A stretch of 64,000 nt of DNA, taken from assembly GCA_905194315.1 (NCBI GenBank), contig CAJJRX010000007.1:1-64000 (forward strand). Direction: 5' to 3'. The translations under genes were made by a program, and so were the position numbers. The notes below the pieces were generated by a model. That model searched no databases. It saw only the letters and a list, made by a program, of their open reading frames with translations, and was not told where the DNA came from. Source of the stretch: an uncultured Sutterella sp. (GTDB lineage: Bacteria > Pseudomonadota > Gammaproteobacteria > Burkholderiales > Burkholderiaceae_F). Positions within the stretch are counted from its first letter, which is position 1, and each line of letters opens with the position of its first letter. Of the stretch, positions 26,470 to 35,135 are shown piece after piece.

Positions 26470-28080
26470 TTAGTAACTCATGATATGACCGTCGGTACGC
26501 TTTTCGGTAGCACCGACATATACACCGTTTTCATCACGCAGGATCATCTGACCGCGACCCATGTGATACGGGTCAGGCTGGACAATCACATCGTGACCGC
26601 GACGCTGCAGGAGTCGGATAACGTGATTGGGCGTATCCTGTTCGACTTCAACCTTTTTACCGCCGACCCACTGCCAGCGGGGGGCATCGAGAGCCTGCTG
26701 CGGATTGAGATGCCAGTCGATCATGTTCTGCACTACCTGAACGTGGGCCTGAGGCTGCATAAAGCCGCCCATAATGCCGAACGGACCGATTGCAACACCG
26801 TTCTTGGTAAGGAAGCCCGGAATAATCGTGTGGTACGGACGCTTCCCGCCGAGCAGGGCGTTGGCATGATTTTCATCGAACTTGAAGTTTTCGGCACGGT
26901 CATTGAGCGAAATGGCCGTCCCCGGGATGACGATACCGGAGCCGAAACCGCGGAAGTTGGACTGAATCATCGAGACCATGTTACCTTCCTTGTCGGCAGC
27001 GCAGAAGTAAACCGTGGAGTGGTACTTCGGATCACCGACGGTCGGCAGCTTGGCTTCGTGACCGATCTCGGCACGGCGGCGGGCCGCATACTCTTCGCTG
27101 AGCAGCTCTTCGACAGTAACCTTCATGTAAGAGGGTTCCGCCACGTAGTTGGCGGTGTCGGTCATGGCGAGCTTCATCGCTTCGATCTGCTTGTGCAGTG
27201 TTTCCACATCATCGCGGGCACCGAGATCCATATCCTTGAGGATCTGCAGAGCCATCAGAACCGTGATGCCGTGGCCGTTAGGCGGCAGTTCCCAGACATC
27301 ATAGCCGTGATAGTTGACCGAGATCGGATCGACCCATTCAGGCTGGTATTTTGCAAGGTCCTCCTTGCGCAGGAAGCCGTTATGCTTTTTGAAGAACTCG
27401 TCCATCACTTCGGCAAGACGGCCGCGGTAGAAGCTTTCCCCTTTGGTCGCAGCGATTTCACGCAACGTGGCGGCCATTTCAGGGCACTTGAACACTTCGC
27501 CGGGTTTAAGCCAGGTGTCGTTGGGCGCAAATGTATCGAACCAGCCCTGGAACTCAGGACGGTCACGGTACTTGGAGTAAATACCGTAAGCCTCTTCCCA
27601 GAGACGGGAGATGTTGGGCGAAACGGGATACCCGTTTTCAGCAAAACTCACCGCGGGCTCAAAAACCTCTTCAAGGGGCATGGAGCCGAAGCGTTCATGC
27701 ATGGCCATCCAGCCGCCGACGGCACCCGGAACATTGATCGGTTCAACACCGTAAGAGGGGATCTTGTCAAAGCCGCGTTCCTTGAGAGCGGCAACCGAGT
27801 TCAGCATCGGAGCCGGCCCCGTGCCGTTAATCCCGTAGAGTTTCCCTTTGTACCAAATGATGGCAAAGCAGTCGGCACCAAGACCGTTACCGGTAGGCTC
27901 AACGACAGGCAGGGAGGCAGCCATTGCGAGAATGGCGTCGATCGCGTTACCACCTTTCAGGAGTGTCTGAAGGCCGGCAGAACTCGTGGACGGGTTGCCA
28001 GAGCAGCACATCCCGTTCTTAGCGTAAACAACATGCCGTTTGCTGGGGTACGGATAGTCTTGAGCATCATACTGATACAT
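26470..28080 (-). CDS. Gamma-glutamyltransferase family protein
   Basis: An Ntn-hydrolase that cleaves or transfers gamma-glutamyl groups, for example from glutathione. Family signatures are GGNAIDAILA near residue 45, the autoprocessing/catalytic Thr in PKYHSTVYFC, SMIQSNFRGFGSG and the C-terminal FGIMGGFMQPQAH. At 536 residues it has the normal size, but there is no signal peptide (MYQYDAQDYPYPSKR), so it is a cytoplasmic YwrD-like member and not the classical periplasmic enzyme. The gene follows the carrier at 28107-29303 by 26 bases on the same strand. A pair that imports and hydrolyses a gamma-glutamyl compound or exports glutamate is plausible. Confidence 0.88.
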   Translation of the reverse strand: MYQYDAQDYPYPSKRHVVYAKNGMCCSGNPSTSSAGLQTLLKGGNAIDAILAMAASLPVVEPTGNGLGADCFAIIWYKGKLYGINGTGPAPMLNSVAALKERGFDKIPSYGVEPINVPGAVGGWMAMHERFGSMPLEEVFEPAVSFAENGYPVSPNISRLWEEAYGIYSKYRDRPEFQGWFDTFAPNDTWLKPGEVFKCPEMAATLREIAATKGESFYRGRLAEVMDEFFKKHNGFLRKEDLAKYQPEWVDPISVNYHGYDVWELPPNGHGITVLMALQILKDMDLGARDDVETLHKQIEAMKLAMTDTANYVAEPSYMKVTVEELLSEEYAARRRAEIGHEAKLPTVGDPKYHSTVYFCAADKEGNMVSMIQSNFRGFGSGIVIPGTAISLNDRAENFKFDENHANALLGGKRPYHTIIPGFLTKNGVAIGPFGIMGGFMQPQAHVQVVQNMIDWHLNPQQALDAPRWQWVGGKKVEVEQDTPNHVIRLLQRRGHDVIVQPDPYHMGRGQMILRDENGVYVGATEKRTDGHIMSY

Positions 28081-28106
28081 GTTTTCTTTCCTTCAAACTG
28101 AATAAT

Positions 28107-29303
28107 TTAAACAAAGGGGGCCATAAAGCCTGCGATGATGACCGAGAAGCTCGTCACCGTGGTGAAACCGCCCACGAGGTACTTAGGCATCAGTACATCA
28201 GTGATGGCTTTCTTTTCATCCTCATTGCTGGCAACAGCCTGAGCGACTTCGTTGACAATGAGGTAGGTAGCCGGGAACCCGAGCAGCTGGCAGCAGGCAA
28301 CACCCATGGCAACGTTGCGCGAACCGAGGATCTTCCAGAGCGGGAGCACATAGAAGAAGAGGAAAAGCGCCACAAAGACAACAACAAACAGGCAGAAAAT
28401 CATGAAGCCGAGCGTTGCAAGGTCAGAAACAGTGATCTTCGCCAGCGAGGGGATAATCGTGGCAAACGTTGCGCAGTTGAAAATACCGGCTGAGTTGGCG
28501 TGCTTGAGAATGTTAGCGGGCAGCATACCGGTGGTGGAAACCAGAGCGCCGAGGATCAGAGCCCAGATCGTCGGCGAGAGACCGGTGAGTTTGCCGATGA
28601 TGAAAGAGATCCAGCAGAAGAAGGCGGTTACGGCAAGGCAGGTGAACGGGCCGTAGTAGCGTTTGTTGCGCTCGAAGAAGGTCTGCTTGGCGGCAGGGGC
28701 TTCAGCAGTTGCCTCACCGGCAGCCTGCCTGGCAAGGAACTCTTCCTTGTCGTGACGGTACTGCTCAACAATGAGTCGGGCTTCACGAAGACCGAAGTAG
28801 GAGGCCACAGGGGAGCCGAGGAACTTCTGAATAGCGAAAATAATCGTGCCCAGAGCTGCAGCCAGTGCAAAGCCGTGTTCCATCGCAGCGTTGGTCATAA
28901 TCTGCGTTGCAACGATACCGCCGGTGACAATCGGAAGGGAAACAATGGTTTCCTGCTGGCCGATGACGGGGATAAGAACAAGGCCGCAGACCATGACAGC
29001 AAGCATTGATAGTAATGCTGTTGCCACAGTGCGCCATTCGGCGATAAGTTCACGGAAGTTAATGGTCGTCCCCATCGAGAAGACCACAAAGATAACAGAC
29101 CACTTACCAATTTCCTGCAACCCCGCCTTTTTAATAATATCGGGCGGAATAAGACCCGTCATGAAGCAGACGAGAAAGAGGAAGAGACTGACAAACACTG
29201 CGGAAACTTTGGCTTTGGTGGCCACCCCGAGGAGGTCACCGATGCCGAAGAAGAGCAGGCAGATCAGCAGGTAGTAGAACATATTGTCAAAAGCGAAAGC
29301 CAT
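28107..29303 (-). CDS. GltS-like multi-pass membrane carrier
   Basis: An integral membrane protein of about 398 residues with ten or more hydrophobic segments and a cytoplasmic loop rich in Ala and Glu near residue 210. The segments SMGTTINFRELIAEW and GGIVATQIMTNAAMEHG, and the two-half layout, resemble sodium/glutamate symporters of the GltS type, but I assign the family with caution. The ATG at 29303 (MAFAFDN) begins just before the first hydrophobic segment; an upstream reading to 29369 adds a poorly conserved leader. It lies upstream of the gamma-glutamyltransferase gene in a likely two-gene operon. Confidence 0.65.
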   Translation of the reverse strand: MAFAFDNMFYYLLICLLFFGIGDLLGVATKAKVSAVFVSLFLFLVCFMTGLIPPDIIKKAGLQEIGKWSVIFVVFSMGTTINFRELIAEWRTVATALLSMLAVMVCGLVLIPVIGQQETIVSLPIVTGGIVATQIMTNAAMEHGFALAAALGTIIFAIQKFLGSPVASYFGLREARLIVEQYRHDKEEFLARQAAGEATAEAPAAKQTFFERNKRYYGPFTCLAVTAFFCWISFIIGKLTGLSPTIWALILGALVSTTGMLPANILKHANSAGIFNCATFATIIPSLAKITVSDLATLGFMIFCLFVVVFVALFLFFYVLPLWKILGSRNVAMGVACCQLLGFPATYLIVNEVAQAVASNEDEKKAITDVLMPKYLVGGFTTVTSFSVIIAGFMAPFV

Positions 29304-29503
29304 AGGACACCTGTAAGGCAGAGTTATGTAGAGAGTTGGCCCTCTTTGATAGTACTGACTTATGTTCATGTAAGCACATATGGAAAAATCTCTTTTGGAC
29401 TCCTTTTAACTTAAACAAAGGCTCTGAGGAGAACAACCTAGACAGTTTATCTCATGAACGCTCTGCGATAGGCACTTAAAAGCAGTGTCCCCTTTTGAAA
29501 TAC

Positions 29504-29547
29504 CTGTCCCGCGGGAGGTAGTGAGCGTAAAGAAATCCCGTTAGAGT
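29504..29547 (+). promoter_or_regulatory. Redox promoter with the GGGAGGTAGTG box
   Basis: CTGTCCCGCGGGAGGTAGTG at 29504-29523 is identical to 16731-16750. A -10-like TAGAGT lies at 29542-29547, again exactly 18 bases after the box. It drives the tetraheme cytochrome gene at 29615. Confidence 0.7.
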
Positions 29548-29614
29548 AAAAGGCATAAGGGACGGGTGCACCCCCATAACTGCCCTCCCAGGAAAGCAAA
29601 TTCAGGAGAAAACT

Positions 29615-29971
29615 ATGAAAAAATTTATGCTTCCCGCGATTGTGATGCTCTGCCTTGGACTCAGTACGGCTGCCGGTGCAGCGGATGGTCACTTCGGTGC
29701 CGACCGCCATATTGCACGCGGTCTGACGTGCGAGAGCTGCCACGGAAAAAATATGGATGCCAAGAATCCGGAAATCCCGACAATTGAGACCTGTACGGGT
29801 TGCCACAACACCAAGGATCTGGTGGCCAGGACGAAAAACGTCAAGCCCGCCAATCCTCACATGTCTCCGCACTATCAGGACACTCTGGACTGCGTGAACT
29901 GTCACCTGCAGCATGAAGCACCGGAGAATTTCTGCAATCAGTGCCATCAGTTTGATTTCAAAGTGAAATAA
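29615..29971 (+). CDS. Small periplasmic tetraheme cytochrome c
   Basis: A 118-residue exported protein with a Sec signal (KKFMLPAIVMLCLGLSTAAGA) and four CxxCH heme sites: CESCH, CTGCH, CVNCH and CNQCH. It is a paralogue of the cytochrome at 21423. It is monocistronic, with its own promoter carrying the GGGAGGTAGTG box shared with the flavoproteins at 16844 and 48834, and a strong terminator. A general electron carrier from the quinol pool to the heme-less periplasmic flavoprotein reductases is the likely role. Confidence 0.92.
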   Translation: MKKFMLPAIVMLCLGLSTAAGAADGHFGADRHIARGLTCESCHGKNMDAKNPEIPTIETCTGCHNTKDLVARTKNVKPANPHMSPHYQDTLDCVNCHLQHEAPENFCNQCHQFDFKVK

Positions 29972-29995
29972 GGCATAGAAAACTTGAAATCAGAA

Positions 29996-30046
29996 GAGGA
30001 GAAGTTGCTGATTTGTCTCCGCAGCAACGTCTCCTCGTTTTTTTTT
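29996..30046 (+). terminator. Rho-independent terminator
   Basis: A long stem (GAGGAGAAGTTGCTG with CAGCAACGTCTCCTC, one mismatch) is followed by nine T. Confidence 0.9.
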
Positions 30047-30116
30047 GAAGGGGATGGACAGATTTCTTTTCTCTCAGAGGAAAATTTAAAGCCGTTCCTC
30101 TACAACGAAGCCAAAT

Positions 30117-31004
30117 TTATGTAGCGGGATTTCGAAATAAGCAATCAAGCAAATGAAAAAACTGAATCATCATCGGGGAATTGCTGTGGACTGAGCGCAT
30201 AGCACGGACAGGCATTACCGCATTGGGTATAGGATAGCAAGCAGTATTTTTGTCGAGCATTACGGAATCTACATCCGGGATAATGGCAGCGCCAAGTCCC
30301 TGCTCGACATACTCGACAATGAGTCTGACCGAAGGAAGCCGTTTGATGAATTTTGGCTTGAATAAAAATATGTGTTCAACAATATGCGGACTTATTGTTT
30401 CATGCTCAAAAAGGAAAAAGGGAAGTTTTGATACCGCTGAAACATCTAATTTCCCATCAGACAGAAGAAGGTCGTAATCTTTTCGCGCGATAAGAGTTGC
30501 TCGCCAATTGGTAACGGGAATGCTGACTATCTGTTTTGGCAGATCCAGACTGAAGGTGTTGCAAATGACGATATCTAAATGACCGGCTGTCAGTTCCGCC
30601 ATCAGCGTAGCTGGTGGTTCTTCTACTGATGTCAGGTCAAGCTTGGGGAAATTTTTGTGAGTCGCTTCTAAAACTTTTCCAAGGATTCCAGCATTAATAC
30701 TTCCAGTACAAACACCAAGGCGCAGAGTGCTTGCTGAGCCATCCAAAATATCAGTCGTATTTTTGATAGCACATTCCATCATAGACAGAATGTTTTGGGC
30801 GTCGGCAAGAAATGTTTCCCCTAGTCGGGTAAGGGTCATAGTCCGGTTTGAGCGATTGATTAATGGTCCGCCAATCTCTTCTTCCAGCATCCTTATCTGT
30901 GTTGATAGTGTGGACTGTGATACTCCCAGTGACTTTGCTGCTTGACCAAAGTGCATATGATGAGCAAGTGTGCAAAATGCCTGCATTTGCTTGGGGTCTA
31001 GCAT
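30117..31004 (-). CDS. LysR-family transcriptional regulator
   Basis: A 295-residue LysR protein with the helix-turn-helix at residues about 16-40 (FGQAAKSLGVSQSTLSTQIR) and a substrate-binding effector domain. It is divergent from the FMN/FAD flavoprotein at 31316 across a 311-base region holding two palindromic sites, so that gene is its likely target. The DNA is AT-rich compared with most of the window, as is the start of the flavoprotein gene, suggesting that the two moved together. Inducer unknown. Confidence 0.87.
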   Translation of the reverse strand: MLDPKQMQAFCTLAHHMHFGQAAKSLGVSQSTLSTQIRMLEEEIGGPLINRSNRTMTLTRLGETFLADAQNILSMMECAIKNTTDILDGSASTLRLGVCTGSINAGILGKVLEATHKNFPKLDLTSVEEPPATLMAELTAGHLDIVICNTFSLDLPKQIVSIPVTNWRATLIARKDYDLLLSDGKLDVSAVSKLPFFLFEHETISPHIVEHIFLFKPKFIKRLPSVRLIVEYVEQGLGAAIIPDVDSVMLDKNTACYPIPNAVMPVRAMRSVHSNSPMMIQFFHLLDCLFRNPAT

Positions 31005-31066
31005 AGTGGATTATCCTTCCTTCAGGGTTGTGCGTATTACGGACTATAGCGAAACAGAATTAAAGC

Positions 31067-31078
31067 CCCCTATAGGGG
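31067..31078. promoter_or_regulatory. Perfect 12-bp palindrome in the LysR-flavoprotein region
   Basis: CCCCTATAGGGG is a perfect palindrome 63 bases upstream of the LysR start. A regulatory role is inferred from its position. Confidence 0.4.
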
Positions 31079-31260
31079 TAAATACTGAAAATAATAATAA
31101 AATGTACCAGTCTTCGCTATATTAAATTTAATTTATACGCTGTGGCACAGTTGTTTTAATAAAATTCATTTCCATATTGAGGTGTTGAAATTCAAGTTTT
31201 CGATCGCACGATTGATCACCTCAAAGACATTAGCTCTTAACCTAACTCCCGAAGTCGTCG

Positions 31261-31279
31261 GACAAATCTGTCATTTGTC
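31261..31279. promoter_or_regulatory. Inverted repeat just upstream of the flavoprotein start
   Basis: GACAAAT and ATTTGTC are spaced by five bases and lie 37 bases before the ATG at 31316. A further 8-bp inverted repeat (TTGAGGTG / CACCTCAA) surrounds about 31179-31226. These are candidate operator or leader elements. Confidence 0.4.
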
Positions 31280-31315
31280 TGAGCACTAGCAATTTTTGTC
31301 CAAGGAGAAGAACTA

Positions 31316-33190
31316 ATGACTTTTAAATCGTTTCGGCTAAAAGGGATAGTGGCTTTAATGTGTGGGGCGACCTCGATAGCCTTTGCCGCGGGTACTTTTG
31401 ATGGGGAAGCTCAGGGGAAGTTGTCAACCATTCGAGCGACTGTAACACTTGATGAAGCAGGAAAAATTTCGGATGTAAAAGTTAATGCATCAGGTGAAAC
31501 TCCTGAATTGGGTGGTGTTGCTGCAAATGCTCTATCCAAAGCCATTGTAGAGAACCAGAGTACTGAAGTAGATGATGTTTCTGGTGCCACCGTATCTAGT
31601 CAGGCTATTAAAGCCGCTGTCAGAGAGGCAATCAAGAAATCGGGTGCAGATCCGAACAAATACTCCGTCAAAGTCACACGAAAAGCAGGAAAAAATGAGG
31701 AAATCTCTGCAGATGTTGTAGTGGTTGGAGCTGGCGCATCTGGTACCGCAGCAGCCCTTGCTGCAGCTGAAAAAGGTGTGAAGGTGATCGTTCTTGAAAA
31801 GGCTCCGGCAGTTGGTGGTGCAGGAAAAATTGCTTCAGGGCTTTTTGCCGTGGAAAGTTCCCTGCAAAAGGCAAAGTTTAAAGATAACCCGGCTTTGCTT
31901 AAGCAGCTTACAAAAGAAGCGCTGTTCAACCAGCTGATGGACTATAACCATTACCTTAGTAATGCCCAGATAACCAAGCGAATCATCGATCAGTCGTCGT
32001 CCACAATTGACTGGATGCAAAAGTACGGTGCGGAGCTGGAGTTGATCGATTGGAATCCGCAGCAGGGGCAAAATCCCTATCCGATCCGATGGCGTATTTA
32101 CCACCGCTATAAGGACAATGCAACTGCATTCAAAAATATGTATATGAACTTCGAGAAGTTGGGTGGAAAACTGTTTACCCAGACTCGGGCATACGATCTT
32201 GTTCAGGATAAAGAGGGGAAGATTACTGCTGTTCTAGCCGAGAAAGCTGATGGTGGAAAACTAACTGTACATACCAGAGCAGTGGTACTTGCCACAGGAG
32301 GTTATGGTGGTAACGAAACCCGGTTGCACAAAGCAATGGAAACCAACCAGATCACGAATCGCATCGCTTGGGCTAATAACGGCGAAGGGCTAGATATGGC
32401 TTGGAAGGCTGGTGCGCAGAAATTCGGTGAAAATCATGCCTTGATCCACGCTGCAGAATTCGACGGCCTAGCTACGTCCTCCTCCGGCTCGCACGGCATG
32501 GTGGATGCCAACCTGCTCGTCCGGGTGCTTAAGACACCTTTGCTCTGGGTTGACCCGGCAGGTCAGCGATTCACTAATGAAGAGCTCATATACGACACGG
32601 TGTATTGGGCGAATGCCGGGTTCTCTGTCGGAGGAAAGTATTTTGTCGTCGTAGATGCCAAGACACTCGATGCTTATACAGAAGATAAACTGCCGTTTGA
32701 GGTTTCGGGTGCAGGTCCGGAAAATCCGAAGGGCAAGGGAGATTTCCGTGCAATGGCAGAAGACGCTGTTTCTCAAGGGGTGGCTTTTAAGGGAGAGACC
32801 CTTGAAGAACTGGCTAAAAAAGCCGGTTTTGATCCGTCGTTTGTGAAAACGGTAGCAGATTACAACCAGGTGATTGACAGTGGAAAGGATCCTTTTGGTA
32901 AGCCGAAACAATACCTGAAATTCCCTGTGAAAACCGGACCTTTCTATGCCATCAGAGCCAAAGTTGTGAGTTTGTCCACTCTGGGCGGTGTTCGTGTCAA
33001 CAGCAATATGCAGGCGCTCGACAAAGACTACAAGCCGATTCGTGGACTGTATGTTGTCGGGAATAATGCCTACGGGTTCTACTCCACTCCTTCCTATCCT
33101 CCCTATCAGGGTCTCGCTTTGGGTTTCGCATATAACTCAGGCCGTATCGGAGGAGGAGAGGCGGCCAGGTACGTGAAAGCCGCACCGTAA
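31316..33190 (+). CDS. Periplasmic FMN_bind/FAD flavoprotein, non-canonical reductase
   Basis: A 624-residue exported protein with a Sec signal (to about residue 24), an FMN_bind domain (25-115) with the flavinylation motif DDVSGAT, and a flavocytochrome c type FAD domain from VVVVGAGASGTAAALA. The layout is that of urocanate reductase. Catalytic landmarks differ: the HTMGG region is SLSTLGG, and the HGANRLGG region is replaced by YGFYSTPSYPPYQGLALGF, so the usual His and Arg are absent. A different substrate is implied. FMN attachment needs an ApbE transferase, not encoded here. It is followed after 82 bases and a hairpin by a porin, which could admit the substrate. Its first 1.1 kb is more AT-rich than the rest. 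Confidence 0.85.
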   Translation: MTFKSFRLKGIVALMCGATSIAFAAGTFDGEAQGKLSTIRATVTLDEAGKISDVKVNASGETPELGGVAANALSKAIVENQSTEVDDVSGATVSSQAIKAAVREAIKKSGADPNKYSVKVTRKAGKNEEISADVVVVGAGASGTAAALAAAEKGVKVIVLEKAPAVGGAGKIASGLFAVESSLQKAKFKDNPALLKQLTKEALFNQLMDYNHYLSNAQITKRIIDQSSSTIDWMQKYGAELELIDWNPQQGQNPYPIRWRIYHRYKDNATAFKNMYMNFEKLGGKLFTQTRAYDLVQDKEGKITAVLAEKADGGKLTVHTRAVVLATGGYGGNETRLHKAMETNQITNRIAWANNGEGLDMAWKAGAQKFGENHALIHAAEFDGLATSSSGSHGMVDANLLVRVLKTPLLWVDPAGQRFTNEELIYDTVYWANAGFSVGGKYFVVVDAKTLDAYTEDKLPFEVSGAGPENPKGKGDFRAMAEDAVSQGVAFKGETLEELAKKAGFDPSFVKTVADYNQVIDSGKDPFGKPKQYLKFPVKTGPFYAIRAKVVSLSTLGGVRVNSNMQALDKDYKPIRGLYVVGNNAYGFYSTPSYPPYQGLALGFAYNSGRIGGGEAARYVKAAP

Positions 33191-33222
33191 CATGATACCA
33201 GTCTGACAATCCGTGTTTACTT

Positions 33223-33247
33223 GGCGGAGGGCGACCGATCCTCCGCC
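33223..33247 (+). repeat. Intergenic hairpin between flavoprotein and porin
   Basis: GGCGGAGG pairs with CCTCCGCC over a nine-base loop, without a T-run. It probably modulates the porin level within a shared transcript. Confidence 0.5.
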
Positions 33248-33272
33248 GAAAAGAAGTACAAGAGAAACAACT

Positions 33273-34451
33273 ATGACGACTCAAGACCTCAGAAAATTAA
33301 AACTCTCTTTATCAATGATTACTGTAGCTGCCAGTCTGGCCGTGGCCAGCTCGACAGGTAACGCTGCAGATCTGACGGTGTCCGGAATGATCGATACAGG
33401 TATGCGCCTTTATCATAGCAATGATGGTGTTTCGGGCACTACGAACCGCTATGAAATGGCGGATGGTCTTCTTGACGGCAACCGTCTGCTTTTTATCGGG
33501 CATGAGCAGCTCTCTGCGCAAACGGATCTGGGATTCTGGCTGGAGGCAAGTTTTACTTCAGATTCAGGCCAGATGAAAACTTCCGGGACATTATTTGACC
33601 GCGGTTGCTATATGTGGGTCAGGAATCAGACTCTGGGACAGTTGTCCGCTGGAAGATCCGGCGCAGTTAGGGCAGGAGCGACCCCTCTGACCTTTGACAT
33701 TACCTGGAATCGTATCAACCCGTTCGGGACGGGGTGGGGGGAACTGGGCAATCCAGTCTTTCTGATGCCGTTTTATGGTTTCTCAATGAATAACATGATC
33801 CAGTACGATACGCCAAAAATCGGACCGTTTCAGGGACATGTTCAGTATTCCTTTGCCGTCAGTAATGAAACCGGTGTGGTGGAAGGAAAATCTGCAGCAG
33901 ACAGATATTCCTCTGTCAGTCTGACTTATGATTCCAGTCTGGTGAATCTGGTTGCTATGGTGGACACCATCAATGAAAACTCCAGTCAGGGTCCTAAGAA
34001 CGATATGGTCAGTGCCTTGTTTGGAGGCAATATAAATGTTGGAGATTCGAAAATCTACGCGTGGGGAGCGTGGTTTAAAAATGCGAATAACATTATCGCC
34101 ATGCCGGATTTTTCCGATTATTCTCTGTTCGAAGGACTGGATCAGATTAACGGTTATTCCTTTGGAGTGGGTGCCAGGATTCCTGCTTTGGGGGGAAACA
34201 TCAATCTATATGCCGTCACGCTTAAGGCGGACTATGATGATCAGGTAAGCGAGGATGTCGTCAGCCGTATCGGCAGTGAGGTTCGACGCTACAGTGCCGG
34301 TGCAGGCTACACATATCCGCTCTCTAAGCGGACGACTCTCTACGGTGCTGTCGGTTTCTACAAAGATATCGTGAGTCTTGTCAATGACGGGCATGAATTC
34401 AATAATCCCATGTCCTCACAGGTGATTTTTGGGATAAATCATAAGTTTTAG
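33273..34451 (+). CDS. Gram-negative trimeric porin
   Basis: A 392-residue outer-membrane protein of the betaproteobacterial general porin family. A signal peptide ends near SSTGNAA, and the mature start DLTVSGMIDTGMRLYH with alternating hydrophobic strands is typical, as is the C-terminal strand ending SQVIFGINHKF with terminal Phe, the outer-membrane insertion signal. The ATG at 33273 precedes the basic signal region. It lies 82 bases after the FMN/FAD flavoprotein, so it may be co-transcribed and specialised for that enzyme's substrate. It ends at a strong terminator. Confidence 0.9.
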   Translation: MTTQDLRKLKLSLSMITVAASLAVASSTGNAADLTVSGMIDTGMRLYHSNDGVSGTTNRYEMADGLLDGNRLLFIGHEQLSAQTDLGFWLEASFTSDSGQMKTSGTLFDRGCYMWVRNQTLGQLSAGRSGAVRAGATPLTFDITWNRINPFGTGWGELGNPVFLMPFYGFSMNNMIQYDTPKIGPFQGHVQYSFAVSNETGVVEGKSAADRYSSVSLTYDSSLVNLVAMVDTINENSSQGPKNDMVSALFGGNINVGDSKIYAWGAWFKNANNIIAMPDFSDYSLFEGLDQINGYSFGVGARIPALGGNINLYAVTLKADYDDQVSEDVVSRIGSEVRRYSAGAGYTYPLSKRTTLYGAVGFYKDIVSLVNDGHEFNNPMSSQVIFGINHKF

Positions 34452-34481
34452 AGCCTAGTTTTCGTCAATTTTGCAAATATC

Positions 34482-34523
34482 AGGCGTCTTTCAGCGTGTT
34501 ACCCGCTGAAGGATGCCTTTTTT
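34482..34523 (+). terminator. Rho-independent terminator after the porin
   Basis: AGGCGTCTTTCAGCG pairs with CGCTGAAGGATGCCT (two wobble pairs) and is followed by TTTTT. Confidence 0.85.
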
Positions 34524-34525
34524 AT

Positions 34526-34674
34526 AAAAAAAAGGGTGAGGATCAGACCTCACCCTTAAAAGGACAACCATCAGAGAGATGCGCGGAGATAAGACGCAAC
34601 CCGGTAAAAAGGCGGGAACCGGGTGGACTGCATAGGCGACCCCTCACCATGTAACTGCAGTTTTCTCTGACTAT
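34526..34674 (-). ncRNA. Candidate Fur-controlled small RNA of about 150 nt
   Basis: Leftward from the promoter at 34681-34709 the transcript would begin near 34674 and end at a strong terminator: on the minus strand AAGGGTGAGG pairs with CCTCACCCTT, followed by a U-run (34557 to 34526). A second hairpin (ACCCGGT/ACCGGGT) exposes TCCCGCCTTTTT in its loop. No conserved ORF is apparent; a 20-codon frame starting MQSTRFPPFYR has a possible ribosome site, so a tiny protein is an alternative. The size, Fur box over the promoter and U-rich end fit iron-responsive sRNAs such as RyhB or NrrF, but no sequence homology is claimed. Confidence 0.55.
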
Positions 34675-34680
34675 GTGAGA

Positions 34681-34709
34681 ATATTATCATAAATGAGAAT
34701 CATTCGCAA
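34681..34709 (-). promoter_or_regulatory. Minus-strand promoter overlapped by a Fur-box-like site
   Basis: Read leftward, -35 TTGCGA (34709-34704) and -10 TAATAT (34686-34681) have a 17-bp spacer. The spacer contains AATGATTCTCATTTA, matching 13 of 19 Fur-box bases and sharing the GAGAATCATT core with the site at 2905-2923. Confidence 0.6.
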
Positions 34710-35024
34710 GTAGAGATTGCGTGATTCCGAATAAATAAATCATTTCACCGCTTCCGGATTTTGTTATTTCATGCCAAAGATGCGGTGAAATCTGCCACAA
34801 CCTGAACGGTACGCCCTGCGGTAAGGACTGTGCGGCCGGCTTGGGGAGAAAACCGCCCTGAAACCTAACAGCGAAAAGGAATAAACATAAATCTTTCAGA
34901 GTCCAAAAGCACCGCAGCAAAGCGGAGAATTTCTGCGAACCTCTCCCTCATGTGGGGCGGGAAAGAGGGGCAGAAGAAAAATAAAGTATGGCGCAGAATG
35001 ATAAAAGGTTGGCGTGATTGGGTT
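34710..35024. other. Intergenic region without recognised gene
   Basis: Between the sRNA promoter and the allE promoter I see no convincing ORF, RNA or strong hairpin. Short frames here have no ribosome sites and no recognisable protein pattern. Confidence 0.5.
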
Positions 35025-35096
35025 TTGCCCTGAAGGTAGGGTCTTTCTACTATAGAGGCATGAAAAAAGTGCTGTCATCTCCTAAAGACAGCACTT
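35025..35096 (+). promoter_or_regulatory. Promoter and 5' hairpin of the first allE operon
   Basis: -35 TTGCCC (35025-35030) and -10 TACTAT (35048-35053) have a 17-bp spacer. The transcript would start near 35060 and immediately form a perfect 10-bp hairpin, AAGTGCTGTC/GACAGCACTT (35067-35096), 39 bases before the ATG. Such 5' hairpins often protect abundant mRNAs. Confidence 0.55.
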
Positions 35097-35135
35097 GTGA
35101 CCAAAAGACTTTTTCACAGATTGGGAGAAGAAACT

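Noticed and set aside
26446..28101. 551-codon plus-strand frame opposite gamma-glutamyltransferase
   Set aside because: The minus strand encodes an unmistakable gamma-glutamyltransferase; the plus frame has no recognisable domain.
34598..34660. 20-codon frame inside the candidate small RNA
   Set aside because: A start and a weak ribosome site exist, but with no family or conservation evidence it is not called as a gene.
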